Origin: JABIKK01 sp964622835
GTDB taxonomy: Archaea > Nanobdellota > Nanobdellia > SCGC-AAA011-G17 > UBA489
Assembly (NCBI GenBank): GCA_964622835.1
Contig: CAZUSA010000002.1
Coordinates: 124,001 to 188,000 of the forward strand
Length of the DNA: 64,000 nucleotides
Direction of reading: 5' to 3'
Shown: piece by piece, positions 43,141-51,750 of the stretch
Position numbering within the stretch: the first letter of the stretch is position 1
How the letters are laid out: each line of letters starts with the position of its first letter
Program-made: the position numbers and the translations under genes
Notes under the pieces: model-generated
Seen by the model: only the letters and a program-made list of their open reading frames with translations
Databases searched by the model: none
What the model was told of the DNA's origin: nothing

Positions 43141-43689
43141 TTTCTTTTTAGGATCGTGAGCATGATGTTTTCCTGTCGTCTTTTCATAATACGGTAAGAA
43201 CTTCATTAACCGAGGTGTTCGTGCAATCGGTCTAAAAAACCGTGTTGCAAACCGAGAACGAGAAAACTTCCCTACCTTTTCTGTCTCTTGCACAATACGT
43301 GCCGCTTCCTTTTCAAATAAGCCCGCTTCCTTTAATCCTAAACTTCCATGCAACACTGCTTGACTTTCTTTAACGGTGTCAGAAATTCTAAACAATACAT
43401 AGATCTCTTCAATAGCACGTAAGAATAAATAAAACGGAAACACAGCAAGAATATCCAACCAATACAAACGAATAAACTTCTTAATTTTACGTACACGAAT
43501 AAACTTAAAGATTAAATCAGCAGTAAAAACAACAATAATAATACGATCTAACCATTCAATTAATGTGTGGTATTGTATTGCAAGATCATGAAAGAAAAAC
43601 AACACAATAAGCATTCCCAAGAGGAGCACTAACATATAAGGAATGATGCGATCAATACCCTGTTCAACCCTATGCCACACCCTCTTCAT
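43102..43689 (-). CDS. Voltage-sensor-like four-helix membrane protein without pore
   Basis: 195 aa from ATG 43689 (MKRVWHRVEQG); the frame continues to 43704. Helices: IIPYMLVLLLGMLIVLFFF, EWLDRIIIVVFTADLIFKFI, FIRLYWLDILAVFPFYLFL and a fourth amphipathic helix (AIEEIYVLFRIS). The FTADLIFKFIRV and YWLDILAVFP parts match S2 and S3 of voltage-gated ion channels; the Arg-rich S4 is weak and no pore loop follows. The C-terminus is basic (RKKVKRWFK). Confidence 0.65.
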   Translation of the reverse strand: MKRVWHRVEQGIDRIIPYMLVLLLGMLIVLFFFHDLAIQYHTLIEWLDRIIIVVFTADLIFKFIRVRKIKKFIRLYWLDILAVFPFYLFLRAIEEIYVLFRISDTVKESQAVLHGSLGLKEAGLFEKEAARIVQETEKVGKFSRSRFATRFFRPIARTPRLMKFLPYYEKTTGKHHAHDPKKKLNTRKKVKRWFK

Positions 43690-43778
43690 CCTGTACAGGC
43701 ACATACAACAATATAAAAACCTTTACTTGGAAACTCTTAAATAGAATCTTACTCTTTGTCCGCTATAGAGGTGGATTC

Positions 43779-43868
43779 ATGGGTGCAAAACAAATGGCAA
43801 TAATTCTTGCCGTCATCATTTTCTGTTATTTCATCTACCGCATGGTGGTCGGTGTTTTAGGTGTTTAG
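43779..43868 (+). CDS. 29-aa membrane microprotein
   Basis: ATG behind GAGGTG (43768-43773), one hydrophobic helix (MAIILAVIIFCYFIYRMVV). The stop overlaps the start of the 43861 gene, suggesting translational coupling in the pilin-like operon. Confidence 0.55.
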   Translation: MGAKQMAIILAVIIFCYFIYRMVVGVLGV

Positions 43869-45012
43869 ATTCTTTCGTAAAGGCGATACACAATATGCTG
43901 TGCTCATTTCCATCATTGTTGTTAGTGTTATCGTCGGTGTCTTTGTTTTTTTAGCACAAGATATAGAAGAAACTTCTCAACGTTCCGTGCGTGATGATCT
44001 TTGTAAAGCAACTGTTGCTATCAAAGCAAAAACAGGAGGACTTGCATCGGGACAACTACCCGGATCCGAATCACCCTTTGAGGAAGACTGTCCCATGGAA
44101 ATAGTCGAATCAAAAAGTATAACAAAAGCTGCTCAAAAAGCAGAACTTGCCAGTGAAATGTATCGCTGTGGAAGCCGATACTGGTTTGGTGAAGAAGATA
44201 TGGATATGTATAGTAATTGGGGTTTTGGATCGGGACCTGTGCATTGCGAACCTTGTGCAAAATACAAATTTAATCCAGAAGCAGAACCATTAACCTATGG
44301 AGAATTTGGATCTTACTTGAGTACAACAAAACTTCCGGGAAAAGAAAAAACCTATGCAGAAATACTTACAGGAGAAGATCACGCAACCATTAAGTTTGGT
44401 AATAGTAACGTGCCACCTGATACCGTCATGGATATTAATACGCCGTTGTACTTTGTATTTAGAGTTGAAAAACACAATGAAGATAATCAAGAACTCTTAT
44501 CACTCTTTGGGGCAGATGTTGATTCTGTGAATGAGGGGGGCATACCTTATGAAACAGCATTAGCTGGAGCTGCTCTTGGAGGATTACAAAAACAAGGGAC
44601 AATGTTAATCATAAAAGAAACAGCTGATGGTTTTGTTGCAAAAAATGCTGCAGGAGTAACACAAAGTTTTAATGGTGTTACCCTCTTTACCACAGGAGAT
44701 GCTCTTGCAGGAGCTGCTACAAAAACAGGATGGGTGAGAAAAACTGCTACTCAAGTTGCCAAGTTTGTTGGTAAGGGTGCAACTAAATTTGCAAGTGGTG
44801 TGGCTTATGGTGTTGTGCGTTCTGTTGCAGGAAAAAAAGCAGGAACAGCAGCGGCTAAATGGGCTGTGGGTGCCGTGCCTGTTCTTGGACAAGTTGCTGT
44901 AATTAGCATGGCTGTGTATGATCTTGGAGGATCTATTTTATACGCAGGAGAAGTCTACCCATCGATAGCAATATATAGTGCGGAAGACATAACAGAAGTC
45001 TGCGGAGCTTAA
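43861..45012 (+). CDS. Secreted protein with pilin-like N-terminus
   Basis: 383 aa, GTG start overlapping the microprotein stop. FRFFRKG at residues 2-8 precedes a hydrophobic helix (AVLISIIVVSVIVGVFVFLA), a class III signal layout (RKG then hydrophobic). The ectodomain has a few cysteines (CPMEI, CGSRYWFG, HCEPCAKYKF) and a late Gly/Ala-rich stretch (about 255-355) with hydrophobic parts that may enter the membrane again. No family recognised. Followed by two further microproteins. Confidence 0.7.
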   Translation: MFRFFRKGDTQYAVLISIIVVSVIVGVFVFLAQDIEETSQRSVRDDLCKATVAIKAKTGGLASGQLPGSESPFEEDCPMEIVESKSITKAAQKAELASEMYRCGSRYWFGEEDMDMYSNWGFGSGPVHCEPCAKYKFNPEAEPLTYGEFGSYLSTTKLPGKEKTYAEILTGEDHATIKFGNSNVPPDTVMDINTPLYFVFRVEKHNEDNQELLSLFGADVDSVNEGGIPYETALAGAALGGLQKQGTMLIIKETADGFVAKNAAGVTQSFNGVTLFTTGDALAGAATKTGWVRKTATQVAKFVGKGATKFASGVAYGVVRSVAGKKAGTAAAKWAVGAVPVLGQVAVISMAVYDLGGSILYAGEVYPSIAIYSAEDITEVCGA

Positions 45013-45016
45013 GACC

Positions 45017-45151
45017 ATGGAATTTAATCAAGTAACCAAACTTATTTTTTACATGGCATTACTTATTCTATTATTACTGTTTATTGACCAAATAACAGGG
45101 AAACAAAATACAATGATAACCATGTTAAAGGAGTTATTGACCTTCGGATGA
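45017..45151 (+). CDS. 44-aa membrane microprotein
   Basis: ATG 45017, 4 nt after the previous stop. One strong helix (IFYMALLILLLLFID) and a short polar tail (TGKQNTMITMLKELL). Its TGA overlaps the ATG of the next microprotein. Confidence 0.6.
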   Translation: MEFNQVTKLIFYMALLILLLLFIDQITGKQNTMITMLKELLTFG

Positions 45152-45285
45152 TCTTTACTAAGAAAGGACTAGTTATGTCAAAGTTTGGCGCACTTATTTT
45201 AGCATTGGTGATGCTAATACTTCTTTTACTCTTCCTCAATAAACTTGAAGGAGCCGGAGAACTCTTTTTAGGCATCTTCCCTTAA
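45148..45285 (+). CDS. 45-aa membrane microprotein with KKG motif
   Basis: ATG overlapping the previous stop. MIFTKKGLVM then a helix (FGALILALVMLILLLLFL). The KKG before the hydrophobic stretch is like the neighbouring pilin-like proteins; it could be a minimal pilin. Ends just before the promoter of the 45324 gene. Confidence 0.6.
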   Translation: MIFTKKGLVMSKFGALILALVMLILLLLFLNKLEGAGELFLGIFP

Positions 45286-45292
45286 CACAATC

Positions 45293-45300
45293 CTTATAAG
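45293..45300 (+). promoter_or_regulatory. TATA-like box for the 45324 gene
   Basis: CTTATAAG ends 24 nt before the ATG at 45324. Confidence 0.5.
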
Positions 45301-45323
45301 TATCTTTCCTTGTTTGACTATAG

Positions 45324-46862
45324 ATGGTTTTTAACCAAAAAAAAGGTGTGTTTGCAGAGTCCAGCTTTGGTTGGTTACTCCTCGTAGTTCTTGTTGTTGT
45401 TGCCATCATAGGTGGTCTTGTTCCTAAACTCAATGCAGGATCTGATTTCTTTGATAAAACACAAGCTAATCTTAAAGCAATAGACCTAGGAAAAACACCC
45501 TTTGAAAGTTTAACCAAAGAAGAACAACAAACAGTATTAGGTAATGAACACGGGCGAGATAGTGTGCGTGCACAAGCACTAATAATCGCAGGAAATCTTC
45601 GTACACAACATAAGTATAAAGAAGCTATTGATAAATATGAATATTACCTTGATCTTTGTATCAAAGAAGAGGAATTTAAAGGTGATTGTACTCAACAAGA
45701 TGTTGCAGATGTAAACCAAGACATAGAAAATACCAACAAAGAAGCAGTGGTTTATTATTCTAATGAGGGACAGAAGTTCTTTAAGGCAAATGATTGTGCT
45801 GCAGCAAATGATGCCTTTGCAAAAGCCAAAGGGTTTAGTGATGGAAAGTATGGTGATGGGACGTATGTTATCCCTGGGTATATGAGTGCCTGTGTTGATT
45901 CTGAATTCCTTGTACTACTTGCCGCTGCAGAAAAGAAAGTTGATCAAGAGATTAATAGTGCGCTTGCAGATTATAACAGCCAAGAATTATTGCATAGTGT
46001 TGATAAACAACCTGCACATGCCCAACTTAAATTCCATCTTTCATATAGCTCTACTCTTTTGAAATATGCCCAAAATAAACCCCAGAATAATGCATACAGA
46101 ACAGCATACGAACACTATCTCTTAGCAGTTCCCCTTGCATTACAACTCAATGATGACACTGCGCAAACAACTATCATAGCAAACCTTCAAGAAGGATACA
46201 CCTATCACCAAGATATTTATAAAAAACTAAAGTTTACTGTACTTAACTTAGAATTTGCACCACGCGGATCCATCGATGAGTGCGGTAAAAATAATTTCTA
46301 TGATTTTTCTGCGACCGATGACTATCTTTGGTATCCTCAAACCATGAAGTACTTATTCTATAATGGTGCAATTGCTAGTGGAAATAGTGGTGATCGTGAA
46401 AAAACAGTCGACATAGAAAACGAGGATATTAAATCTTTAAAAGAAATAAAAGAAAGTCCAAATAAACAAGAACTTCTCAACTATCTTGTTGATCCAGATT
46501 ATGATAATCTTGTTGATGAACTTTATAGTACAGATTTGCAAGAAGATCTAGATGATCTTGAAACACCGTTTTTCTATGACATTACTGTTAGAGATTTTGC
46601 AAAGCAAGAACTGTGTTCTGTCAAAAAAGGAACTGTTGATAAAAAGAGTGTTGTGGGTGGTTTAGGTGATTGTGCAGACTATATTGCTTTTACAATAATT
46701 AAAAAAAATGGGAAAGATGCGAGAGATTCAGATTGTGGCGATGAACAATCAAAACATATAACATTCTCTTTTTCATTACCCGGTAGTTCTTCTAAGACTC
46801 CTTCTGTTCCTCCAATTACATACACACCACCCCTCTCAAATATTCCTGCACCTGTAGAATAA
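45324..46862 (+). CDS. Large pilin-like secreted protein with TPR-like helices
   Basis: 512 aa. Lys6-Lys7-Gly8 and then VFAESSFGWLLLVVLVVV: class III signal layout. The ectodomain begins with helical pairs like tetratricopeptide units (YKEAIDKYEYYLDLC, CAAANDAFAKAKGFSDGK, YRTAYEHYLLAVPLALQL), then a mixed region with paired cysteines (IDECGKNNFYDF, ELCSVKKG, LGDCADYIAF). Pro-rich C-terminus. Possibly a large minor pilin or tip adaptor; inference. Confidence 0.72.
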   Translation: MVFNQKKGVFAESSFGWLLLVVLVVVAIIGGLVPKLNAGSDFFDKTQANLKAIDLGKTPFESLTKEEQQTVLGNEHGRDSVRAQALIIAGNLRTQHKYKEAIDKYEYYLDLCIKEEEFKGDCTQQDVADVNQDIENTNKEAVVYYSNEGQKFFKANDCAAANDAFAKAKGFSDGKYGDGTYVIPGYMSACVDSEFLVLLAAAEKKVDQEINSALADYNSQELLHSVDKQPAHAQLKFHLSYSSTLLKYAQNKPQNNAYRTAYEHYLLAVPLALQLNDDTAQTTIIANLQEGYTYHQDIYKKLKFTVLNLEFAPRGSIDECGKNNFYDFSATDDYLWYPQTMKYLFYNGAIASGNSGDREKTVDIENEDIKSLKEIKESPNKQELLNYLVDPDYDNLVDELYSTDLQEDLDDLETPFFYDITVRDFAKQELCSVKKGTVDKKSVVGGLGDCADYIAFTIIKKNGKDARDSDCGDEQSKHITFSFSLPGSSSKTPSVPPITYTPPLSNIPAPVE

Positions 46863-46872
46863 CGAACACAAC

Positions 46873-46881
46873 TTTTATATA
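46873..46881 (+). promoter_or_regulatory. TATA-like box for the 46905 gene
   Basis: TTTTATATA ends 24 nt before the ATG at 46905. Confidence 0.5.
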
Positions 46882-46904
46882 TTCAGATTTCTCTCTGAAC
46901 ATCA

Positions 46905-47336
46905 ATGAAAAGACGTGCACATCGTGGAAATTTCTTTTTGAATAAAAAAGGTGTTGAATTAACCCTTAATACCGTTATTATCTCCATATTAGTCGTGCTC
47001 GTTCTCGTTGTCATTATAGGATTCTTCCTTGGTGGTACAACAAAAATGAAAGATGTTGCTTCAACGATTTTTAACACAGGAACTGCTGGTGTTGATATTT
47101 CTGTTGCTGTTGAACAATGTACAAATTACTGTAAACAAGCACAAGGATGGTCTGAAGATCTTCAACAATCATCACCCTGGTGTAAACAAACTTTTAATTT
47201 GGATACGCAAGGACGTGGCGATGCGGATAAACATACTAATGGTGAATATAAAGCGTATAAATGTGGTGGACAACAACTAAATATTCCGTGTACTCCTAAA
47301 ATCAACTGTTTGGCTCAAGATACTCAAGATAACTAA
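46905..47336 (+). CDS. Pilin-like protein, Cys-rich
   Basis: 143 aa. FFLNKKGVELTLNTVIISIL: KKG at residues 14-16, Glu at +2 to +3 after the putative cut, as in type IV pilins (Glu5-like), then a long hydrophobic helix (VVLVLVVIIGFFLG). Ectodomain with CTNYCKQAQGW, SPWCKQTF, YKCGG and CTPKINC, i.e. several likely disulfides. Has its own promoter. Confidence 0.72.
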   Translation: MKRRAHRGNFFLNKKGVELTLNTVIISILVVLVLVVIIGFFLGGTTKMKDVASTIFNTGTAGVDISVAVEQCTNYCKQAQGWSEDLQQSSPWCKQTFNLDTQGRGDADKHTNGEYKAYKCGGQQLNIPCTPKINCLAQDTQDN

Positions 47337-47392
47337 CCAAGTGTTTCTGCTTAAACCACAGCTCTTTTAAATCTCTTCACTCTTCGTGAACC

Positions 47393-47917
47393 ATGTTCTT
47401 TTCAACGAGACGCGGACTCTTTGGCATATCAATGTTAGGTGGGTTATTGATGGGTATTATTGCCGTTGTTATTGTTGCAGGTGCTGTTAACATGTTTGGC
47501 TCTGCATTATTTTCTTCCAGTGAGGGTCCTCAAACAAAAGATTTTAACACGTTTCGCGATGTAGAAAATGAACTACGAGATATGTACGCAACAGGAGAAA
47601 CATTCACATCCGTTCCTGCATTTCATTCAGATACAACCGTTCTCATAGCCCTCTCACACAATCAACAAACACGATCAACCTCCTGTCTTGGACCTGAATT
47701 TAATAAACCCCTTGATCAGTGTAGCAGTGGTGCATGTTTGTGTCTTTGTTCATTAATCAATGATGGAAAGGCCTGTGACCCTGAAGAAACAATTTGTACT
47801 GAATTCGTTGGTCAACCATTAGACTTTAGCGATAGTTGTAACACTCTTCTTGGTGGAGACATTCAAACCATTCGCATTACGCAAGAAGATGGACTCTTTA
47901 CGTTAAGAATAGTATAA
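47393..47917 (+). CDS. Pilin-like protein, Cys-rich
   Basis: 174 aa. MFFSTRRGLFG then a helix (MLGGLLMGIIAVVIVAGAV): RRG at 6-8. Ectodomain with a Cys cluster (CSSGACLCLCSLINDGKAC). A TATA-like TTTTAAAT lies near 47366-47373. Sequence otherwise unfamiliar. Confidence 0.7.
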   Translation: MFFSTRRGLFGISMLGGLLMGIIAVVIVAGAVNMFGSALFSSSEGPQTKDFNTFRDVENELRDMYATGETFTSVPAFHSDTTVLIALSHNQQTRSTSCLGPEFNKPLDQCSSGACLCLCSLINDGKACDPEETICTEFVGQPLDFSDSCNTLLGGDIQTIRITQEDGLFTLRIV

Positions 47918-47954
47918 CATAACCCATATAAAGATCCTTACGCCGTGTGTACCT

Positions 47955-48356
47955 ATGAACAAAAGAGGTATGGAGTTATCATTAATAACATTGTTTTATG
48001 TATTTATAGTTCTCCTTATTTTTGTTACGTTAGGTTCACGTATTCAAGCAGCAGGTGATGACACTGCCTATCGTCTAGAATTTTATGCACGTGACATCGC
48101 TTATACTATCAGTGCATTCTGTGCTGCAGACGGAGAAGGAACCTACACCTATCCCCTTGCAGAAGAATATATGGCAGCCATTGATATTGTAACATCTACC
48201 GTGCATGTTCGTAAAGATTCGGCGACAACCAGTTATGTGTACACAGGATCTGATACCTGTTCCATTTCTCTTGCACCTCTTCTTGGTGCGTCACCATTCA
48301 AAAATCCCTACGTGATCACTAAACGTATTATCTTACCATTGGAAGGTGTCACATGA
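47955..48356 (+). CDS. Pilin-like protein
   Basis: 133 aa. MNKRGMELSLITLFYVFIVL: KRG at 3-5 with Glu7, a close match to a class III signal, then LLIFVTLG. Small ectodomain (RLEFYARDIAYTISAF, TSTVHVRKDSATTSYV). First of four genes overlapping at their ends (48353, 48774, 49313), so a tight operon. Confidence 0.75.
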   Translation: MNKRGMELSLITLFYVFIVLLIFVTLGSRIQAAGDDTAYRLEFYARDIAYTISAFCAADGEGTYTYPLAEEYMAAIDIVTSTVHVRKDSATTSYVYTGSDTCSISLAPLLGASPFKNPYVITKRIILPLEGVT

Positions 48357-48781
48357 ACAAACGCGGCATTACCATGTACCTCACCATGCAGAATATGTTA
48401 TGGGCAGTCTACATTGTTATCATAGCATTCGTTGGACTTTCCGTCGGTGTAAGTTTAGAACTGTATGTTCATAGAGAAGTAGCATCGACGCCTCTAGAAT
48501 TATTCCTTGCAGAATGGTCCACCTTACAAGAAGTAACTGACGATGGTGTTCTTACAACAGAAACATTAGAAGATATTGATACAGCATTTGAGTCAACATC
48601 ATCAACCGCATTTATTATCGATGAAAAAACATACATTACCAATAGAGATCTCTACGAAGACAAAGTCTTTTGCACCCTAAAAAAACAACCCATCAAATGT
48701 AAACAACTTGTTGATGATTATTACCTTCTTGATGGGACCTTTACGGCATTACAACATGAAACGGTGATACGCCTTGGATAA
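48353..48781 (+). CDS. Pilin-like protein
   Basis: 142 aa, ATGA overlap with the previous gene. MNKRGITMYLTMQNMLWAVY: KRG at 3-5, hydrophobic helix (AVYIVIIAFVGLSVGV). Ectodomain acidic, one possible disulfide (FCTLKKQPIKCKQL). No family recognised. Confidence 0.72.
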   Translation: MNKRGITMYLTMQNMLWAVYIVIIAFVGLSVGVSLELYVHREVASTPLELFLAEWSTLQEVTDDGVLTTETLEDIDTAFESTSSTAFIIDEKTYITNRDLYEDKVFCTLKKQPIKCKQLVDDYYLLDGTFTALQHETVIRLG

Positions 48782-49316
48782 CAAAGGACAACTCGTTGAT
48801 GTTATGTCAATAACCTTGATGGTCACAGTAGCACTTGTCTTTTTTCTTGTCTTACGTGGGGGTGGTGTTGGCGAAATCTTCAATAAAGAAGAACATATTG
48901 AAGCCTATCAAATAGCACAACCCTTAGCAGGGCCAAAGGCATTATTACAAACACCATTGCCAACAGTAACGCTTAACGAAATAACATATGTTGATCTTAC
49001 AATAGCAGATCTGATTGTTCTTTCTGCAGAAGCAGAAGATTTTAGTATACTTGAACAAACTCTTGAAACACTCTTTGCACAAACAACGAGCTATTATTCT
49101 GTAACGGTTTCCCCTCAAGAAGACCAAGATAATCGTTTACTCTTTACACATCGTTCAGGGTGGGCAACGTCACAACGAAATATTCCTGTTCAAACATTTA
49201 TGGTACCTTCACACAAGAGTCTCCTTTCTGTGGGCATACGTATCACTGAAGGACACTCCTTGGCAGATGGGTATCAAACAGGCCAAACACCTGGATGGCA
49301 AGGGCGGATCATATGA
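48774..49316 (+). CDS. Pilin-like protein
   Basis: 180 aa, TTG start inside the end of the previous gene. MDNKGQLVDVMSITLMVTVA: NKG at 3-5, helix (LMVTVALVFFLVL). Ectodomain with DLTIADLIVLSAEAEDFSI and a basic end (GWQGRII). Cysteine-free. Confidence 0.7.
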   Translation: MDNKGQLVDVMSITLMVTVALVFFLVLRGGGVGEIFNKEEHIEAYQIAQPLAGPKALLQTPLPTVTLNEITYVDLTIADLIVLSAEAEDFSILEQTLETLFAQTTSYYSVTVSPQEDQDNRLLFTHRSGWATSQRNIPVQTFMVPSHKSLLSVGIRITEGHSLADGYQTGQTPGWQGRII

Positions 49317-50146
49317 TGGCTTCAAAAAAAGGAATGAGTGTTCTTATGCCCTTCATTGCATTAATCTTTTTGTTCCTTGCATTCTATACATTGTTTTTAT
49401 TCCTTGCACCATCAGATGAAGGGGCAGAAACATTACATCTGGGACAAGGTGTTATTGATATCGTCGAAGCAGAAGCAACTGCAGATGCAGCACATATTAC
49501 CTTAACCACTATTGGACGATATGCACTCTTAGAAACATTAGAAACACAACTAAAACAAGGCATACTTCCACACTCCTGTGGAGCATTGTATGCTGGAGAT
49601 CATTGTCTCTTTAATGCAGAAAATTTTGTTTCTTCATTGTCTACAGAAACATCGCACCAATACATTGAAGCCGTACAATCATTACCATTTACAGTACCAA
49701 CAAACACCTATCATTTCCGCACACGATTAGAAGAAACAAGTATTACGTTTGATGCGTCATCTAATGGTCTTGTCACGTATGAAACAGATGCAGAACGATC
49801 TCTTGATTTTATGCGTGAACCCTCTTTTATTGCGACTATTCCTTCACCATTACAACCTCTAGAACATTTACCGAGTCTTCTTACCTTGTATGAAACCTGT
49901 TTACTTACAAGTGCAGACGAACAATTAACAACAAACATCGCCGCACCATCAAATGGGCCTGCACCTGGAACATGTTTTTCTTCCGAGAAAGATATTAGTA
50001 ATGTTCAAAAAATCAATGGCATTCTCACCTTTGATTATGAACTTCAAGGAACCTCCATTATCTCCTCATTTACAGTGCCAATAACCGTCGATCTTGAAGG
50101 ATTTAAAAACTACTACTCGCTCGAGGATGTTGGCGAGTCCATTTAG
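49313..50146 (+). CDS. Pilin-like protein, last of the overlapping set
   Basis: 277 aa from ATG 49313 (MMASKKGMSVLM) in ATGA overlap; the frame is open to 49295. KKG at 5-7, helix (FIALIFLFLAFYTLFLFLA). The ectodomain is long with TTIGRYALLETLETQLKQG and three or four Cys (LPHSCGALYAGDHCLF, YETCLLTSA, APGTCFSSE). Ends the pilin-like operon. Confidence 0.72.
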   Translation: MMASKKGMSVLMPFIALIFLFLAFYTLFLFLAPSDEGAETLHLGQGVIDIVEAEATADAAHITLTTIGRYALLETLETQLKQGILPHSCGALYAGDHCLFNAENFVSSLSTETSHQYIEAVQSLPFTVPTNTYHFRTRLEETSITFDASSNGLVTYETDAERSLDFMREPSFIATIPSPLQPLEHLPSLLTLYETCLLTSADEQLTTNIAAPSNGPAPGTCFSSEKDISNVQKINGILTFDYELQGTSIISSFTVPITVDLEGFKNYYSLEDVGESI

Positions 50147-50197
50147 TGCTCCACAACAACAATCTATAAAAACCACACTTTCACTTTTTAGTCTACT

Positions 50198-51196
50198 ATG
50201 ATGGGGTTAACATTAGCTGAAATTATTTCTACAATCCAAGAAAAAGCAGGACTTTCTGAAGAAGATATTAGACAAAAAATTACAGCAAAACGAGACAAAC
50301 TCAGTGGCTTCGTCAGTGAAGAAGGAGCAGCGCATATCGTTGCAAATGAATTAGGCATTGACCTTATGGAATCCATACGGAAACATGGCATCAAAATAGA
50401 AAAACTAACACCCGGCATGCGTGTTGGTGTCACAGGAAAAGTCATTAAAATGTACGACGTACGATCCTACCAAAAAGCAGAACGTAGTGGAAAAATAGGA
50501 AGCTTTCTTCTCGGGGATGAAACAGGTGTTGTTCGCATTGTTATCTGGGATGAAAATCTCATTGCTAAAATAGAAAATGGCGAAATCAAACAAGACACTA
50601 TCCTCAAAATTGACAACGGTGGCGTCAAAGAAAACAATGGCTACACAGAAATGCATTTAGGTAATTACAGCACTATTGAAATGAATCCAAACGGTGTAAC
50701 CATCGAAGTAAAACAAATGCAACAAACAGCAACACAAGATCCAGAACAAATAGCCTTAGGAAAACTAAGTGAAGCAAAACCTGGAGAAACCATGTCTATC
50801 TATGGTACCATTGTTCAAGTCTTTGATCCACGATTCTATGAAGGCTGTTCAGAATGTGGTAAAAAAAGAACAGAACAAGGATGTCCAACACATCCCAACG
50901 GGACAGCACAACATATTCCTATCTTAAACTTCTTCGTTGATGACGGACATGCAGGAATGCGTGGCGTGGCATTCAGAGAAAACGTTGCACAAATGTTACA
51001 AGCAACACCAGAAGCCGTTGCAGCATTAAAAGATAAACCAGAAGGGTTCGAAGCATTAAAAGCAAAAACATTAGGTAACCAATATCTTATGACTGGACGC
51101 ATACAATCTAATGAAATGTACAACCGATCAGAGTTTATGGTGCGCAATATTCATGAAGCAGAGGCAAAAACCATTTTAGCTAAATTTTTAAACTAA
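50198..51196 (+). CDS. RPA-like single-stranded DNA-binding protein
   Basis: 332 aa (ATG at 50198 or 50201). N-terminal helical region (1-70), an OB fold (about 75-165: VGVTGKVIKMYDVRSYQ, LLGDETGVVRIVIWDENL), a second OB-type region from about 195 (ETMSIYGTIVQVFDPRFY) that contains a zinc finger CSECGKKRTEQGCPTHP. This is the domain order of archaeal RPA41/RPA-type SSBs. Needed for replication and repair; radA lies downstream. Confidence 0.88.
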   Translation: MMGLTLAEIISTIQEKAGLSEEDIRQKITAKRDKLSGFVSEEGAAHIVANELGIDLMESIRKHGIKIEKLTPGMRVGVTGKVIKMYDVRSYQKAERSGKIGSFLLGDETGVVRIVIWDENLIAKIENGEIKQDTILKIDNGGVKENNGYTEMHLGNYSTIEMNPNGVTIEVKQMQQTATQDPEQIALGKLSEAKPGETMSIYGTIVQVFDPRFYEGCSECGKKRTEQGCPTHPNGTAQHIPILNFFVDDGHAGMRGVAFRENVAQMLQATPEAVAALKDKPEGFEALKAKTLGNQYLMTGRIQSNEMYNRSEFMVRNIHEAEAKTILAKFLN

Positions 51197-51209
51197 CTTT
51201 TCCCTTAAA

Positions 51210-51614
51210 ATGACTATGAAAAAGAGACGTGCTAGGGAAAAGACGAAACTCTCCCCTCCTCGAGGGCGAGATGTTTTTGTCTTAACAATGTTACTCGTAT
51301 TATTGATGTTCTTAGTGTTAGCAAGTGATAATTCTTTATCCGGTGCAGCAACAGGAAATTTCATTATTGGGTCAGGGCCTGTGCCGTACCAAGATGAACT
51401 ATGGGAAGTACCAACATGTACTGATAGTAGTGCCGTTGAAGTTGCACGAGAATTAATTGTTAATTATGGCTGTGAAGAAAGTAATTGTTACCAAGCAGCA
51501 TATGGATTGACCTTGCCCTATAATGTTATTGTTCAAGTAAATGGTTGTACATCAGACGATCGAACTGAATGGATCAGTTTCTGTAATAAAGCCGTCGATG
51601 CTCTTTGTGCTTAA
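51210..51614 (+). CDS. Secreted Cys-containing protein, unknown
   Basis: 134 aa (start at 51210 or the in-frame ATG 51216). Very basic N-terminus (KKRRAREKTKLSPPRGRD) then a helix (VFVLTMLLVLLMFLVLA): unusually long positively charged n-region with RGRD near the cut, pilin-like. Ectodomain with six Cys (PTCTDSSA, YGCEESNCYQAAYG, NGCTSDD, FCNKAVDALC). No family recognised. Confidence 0.6.
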   Translation: MTMKKRRAREKTKLSPPRGRDVFVLTMLLVLLMFLVLASDNSLSGAATGNFIIGSGPVPYQDELWEVPTCTDSSAVEVARELIVNYGCEESNCYQAAYGLTLPYNVIVQVNGCTSDDRTEWISFCNKAVDALCA

Positions 51615-51680
51615 AAAAGACTTCCCACACTTCTCGTCCACCACAGATTTCTTTAAATAAACCGTTCATTTTCTGACTCT

Positions 51681-51740
51681 GTCCTGAGAGGACATATTAA
51701 ACATAAAACCCTACGGGGCCTGTACCTCAATACAGGTAGG
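51681..51740 (+). promoter_or_regulatory. Two stem-loops in the leader of the 51751 gene
   Basis: GTCCTGAGAGGAC (51681-51693) is a perfect 5-bp stem with a 3-nt loop, placed at the expected transcript start, about 20-25 nt after the TTTAAATAA box (51652-51660). CCTGTA-CCTCAA-TACAGG (51719-51736) with outer CCTA/TAGG (51710-51713 and 51737-51740) forms a second stem that runs into the GGAG ribosome site (51739-51742). A structured 5' leader is unusual here, where many genes look leaderless. Confidence 0.5.
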
Positions 51741-51750
51741 AGAAAATACA

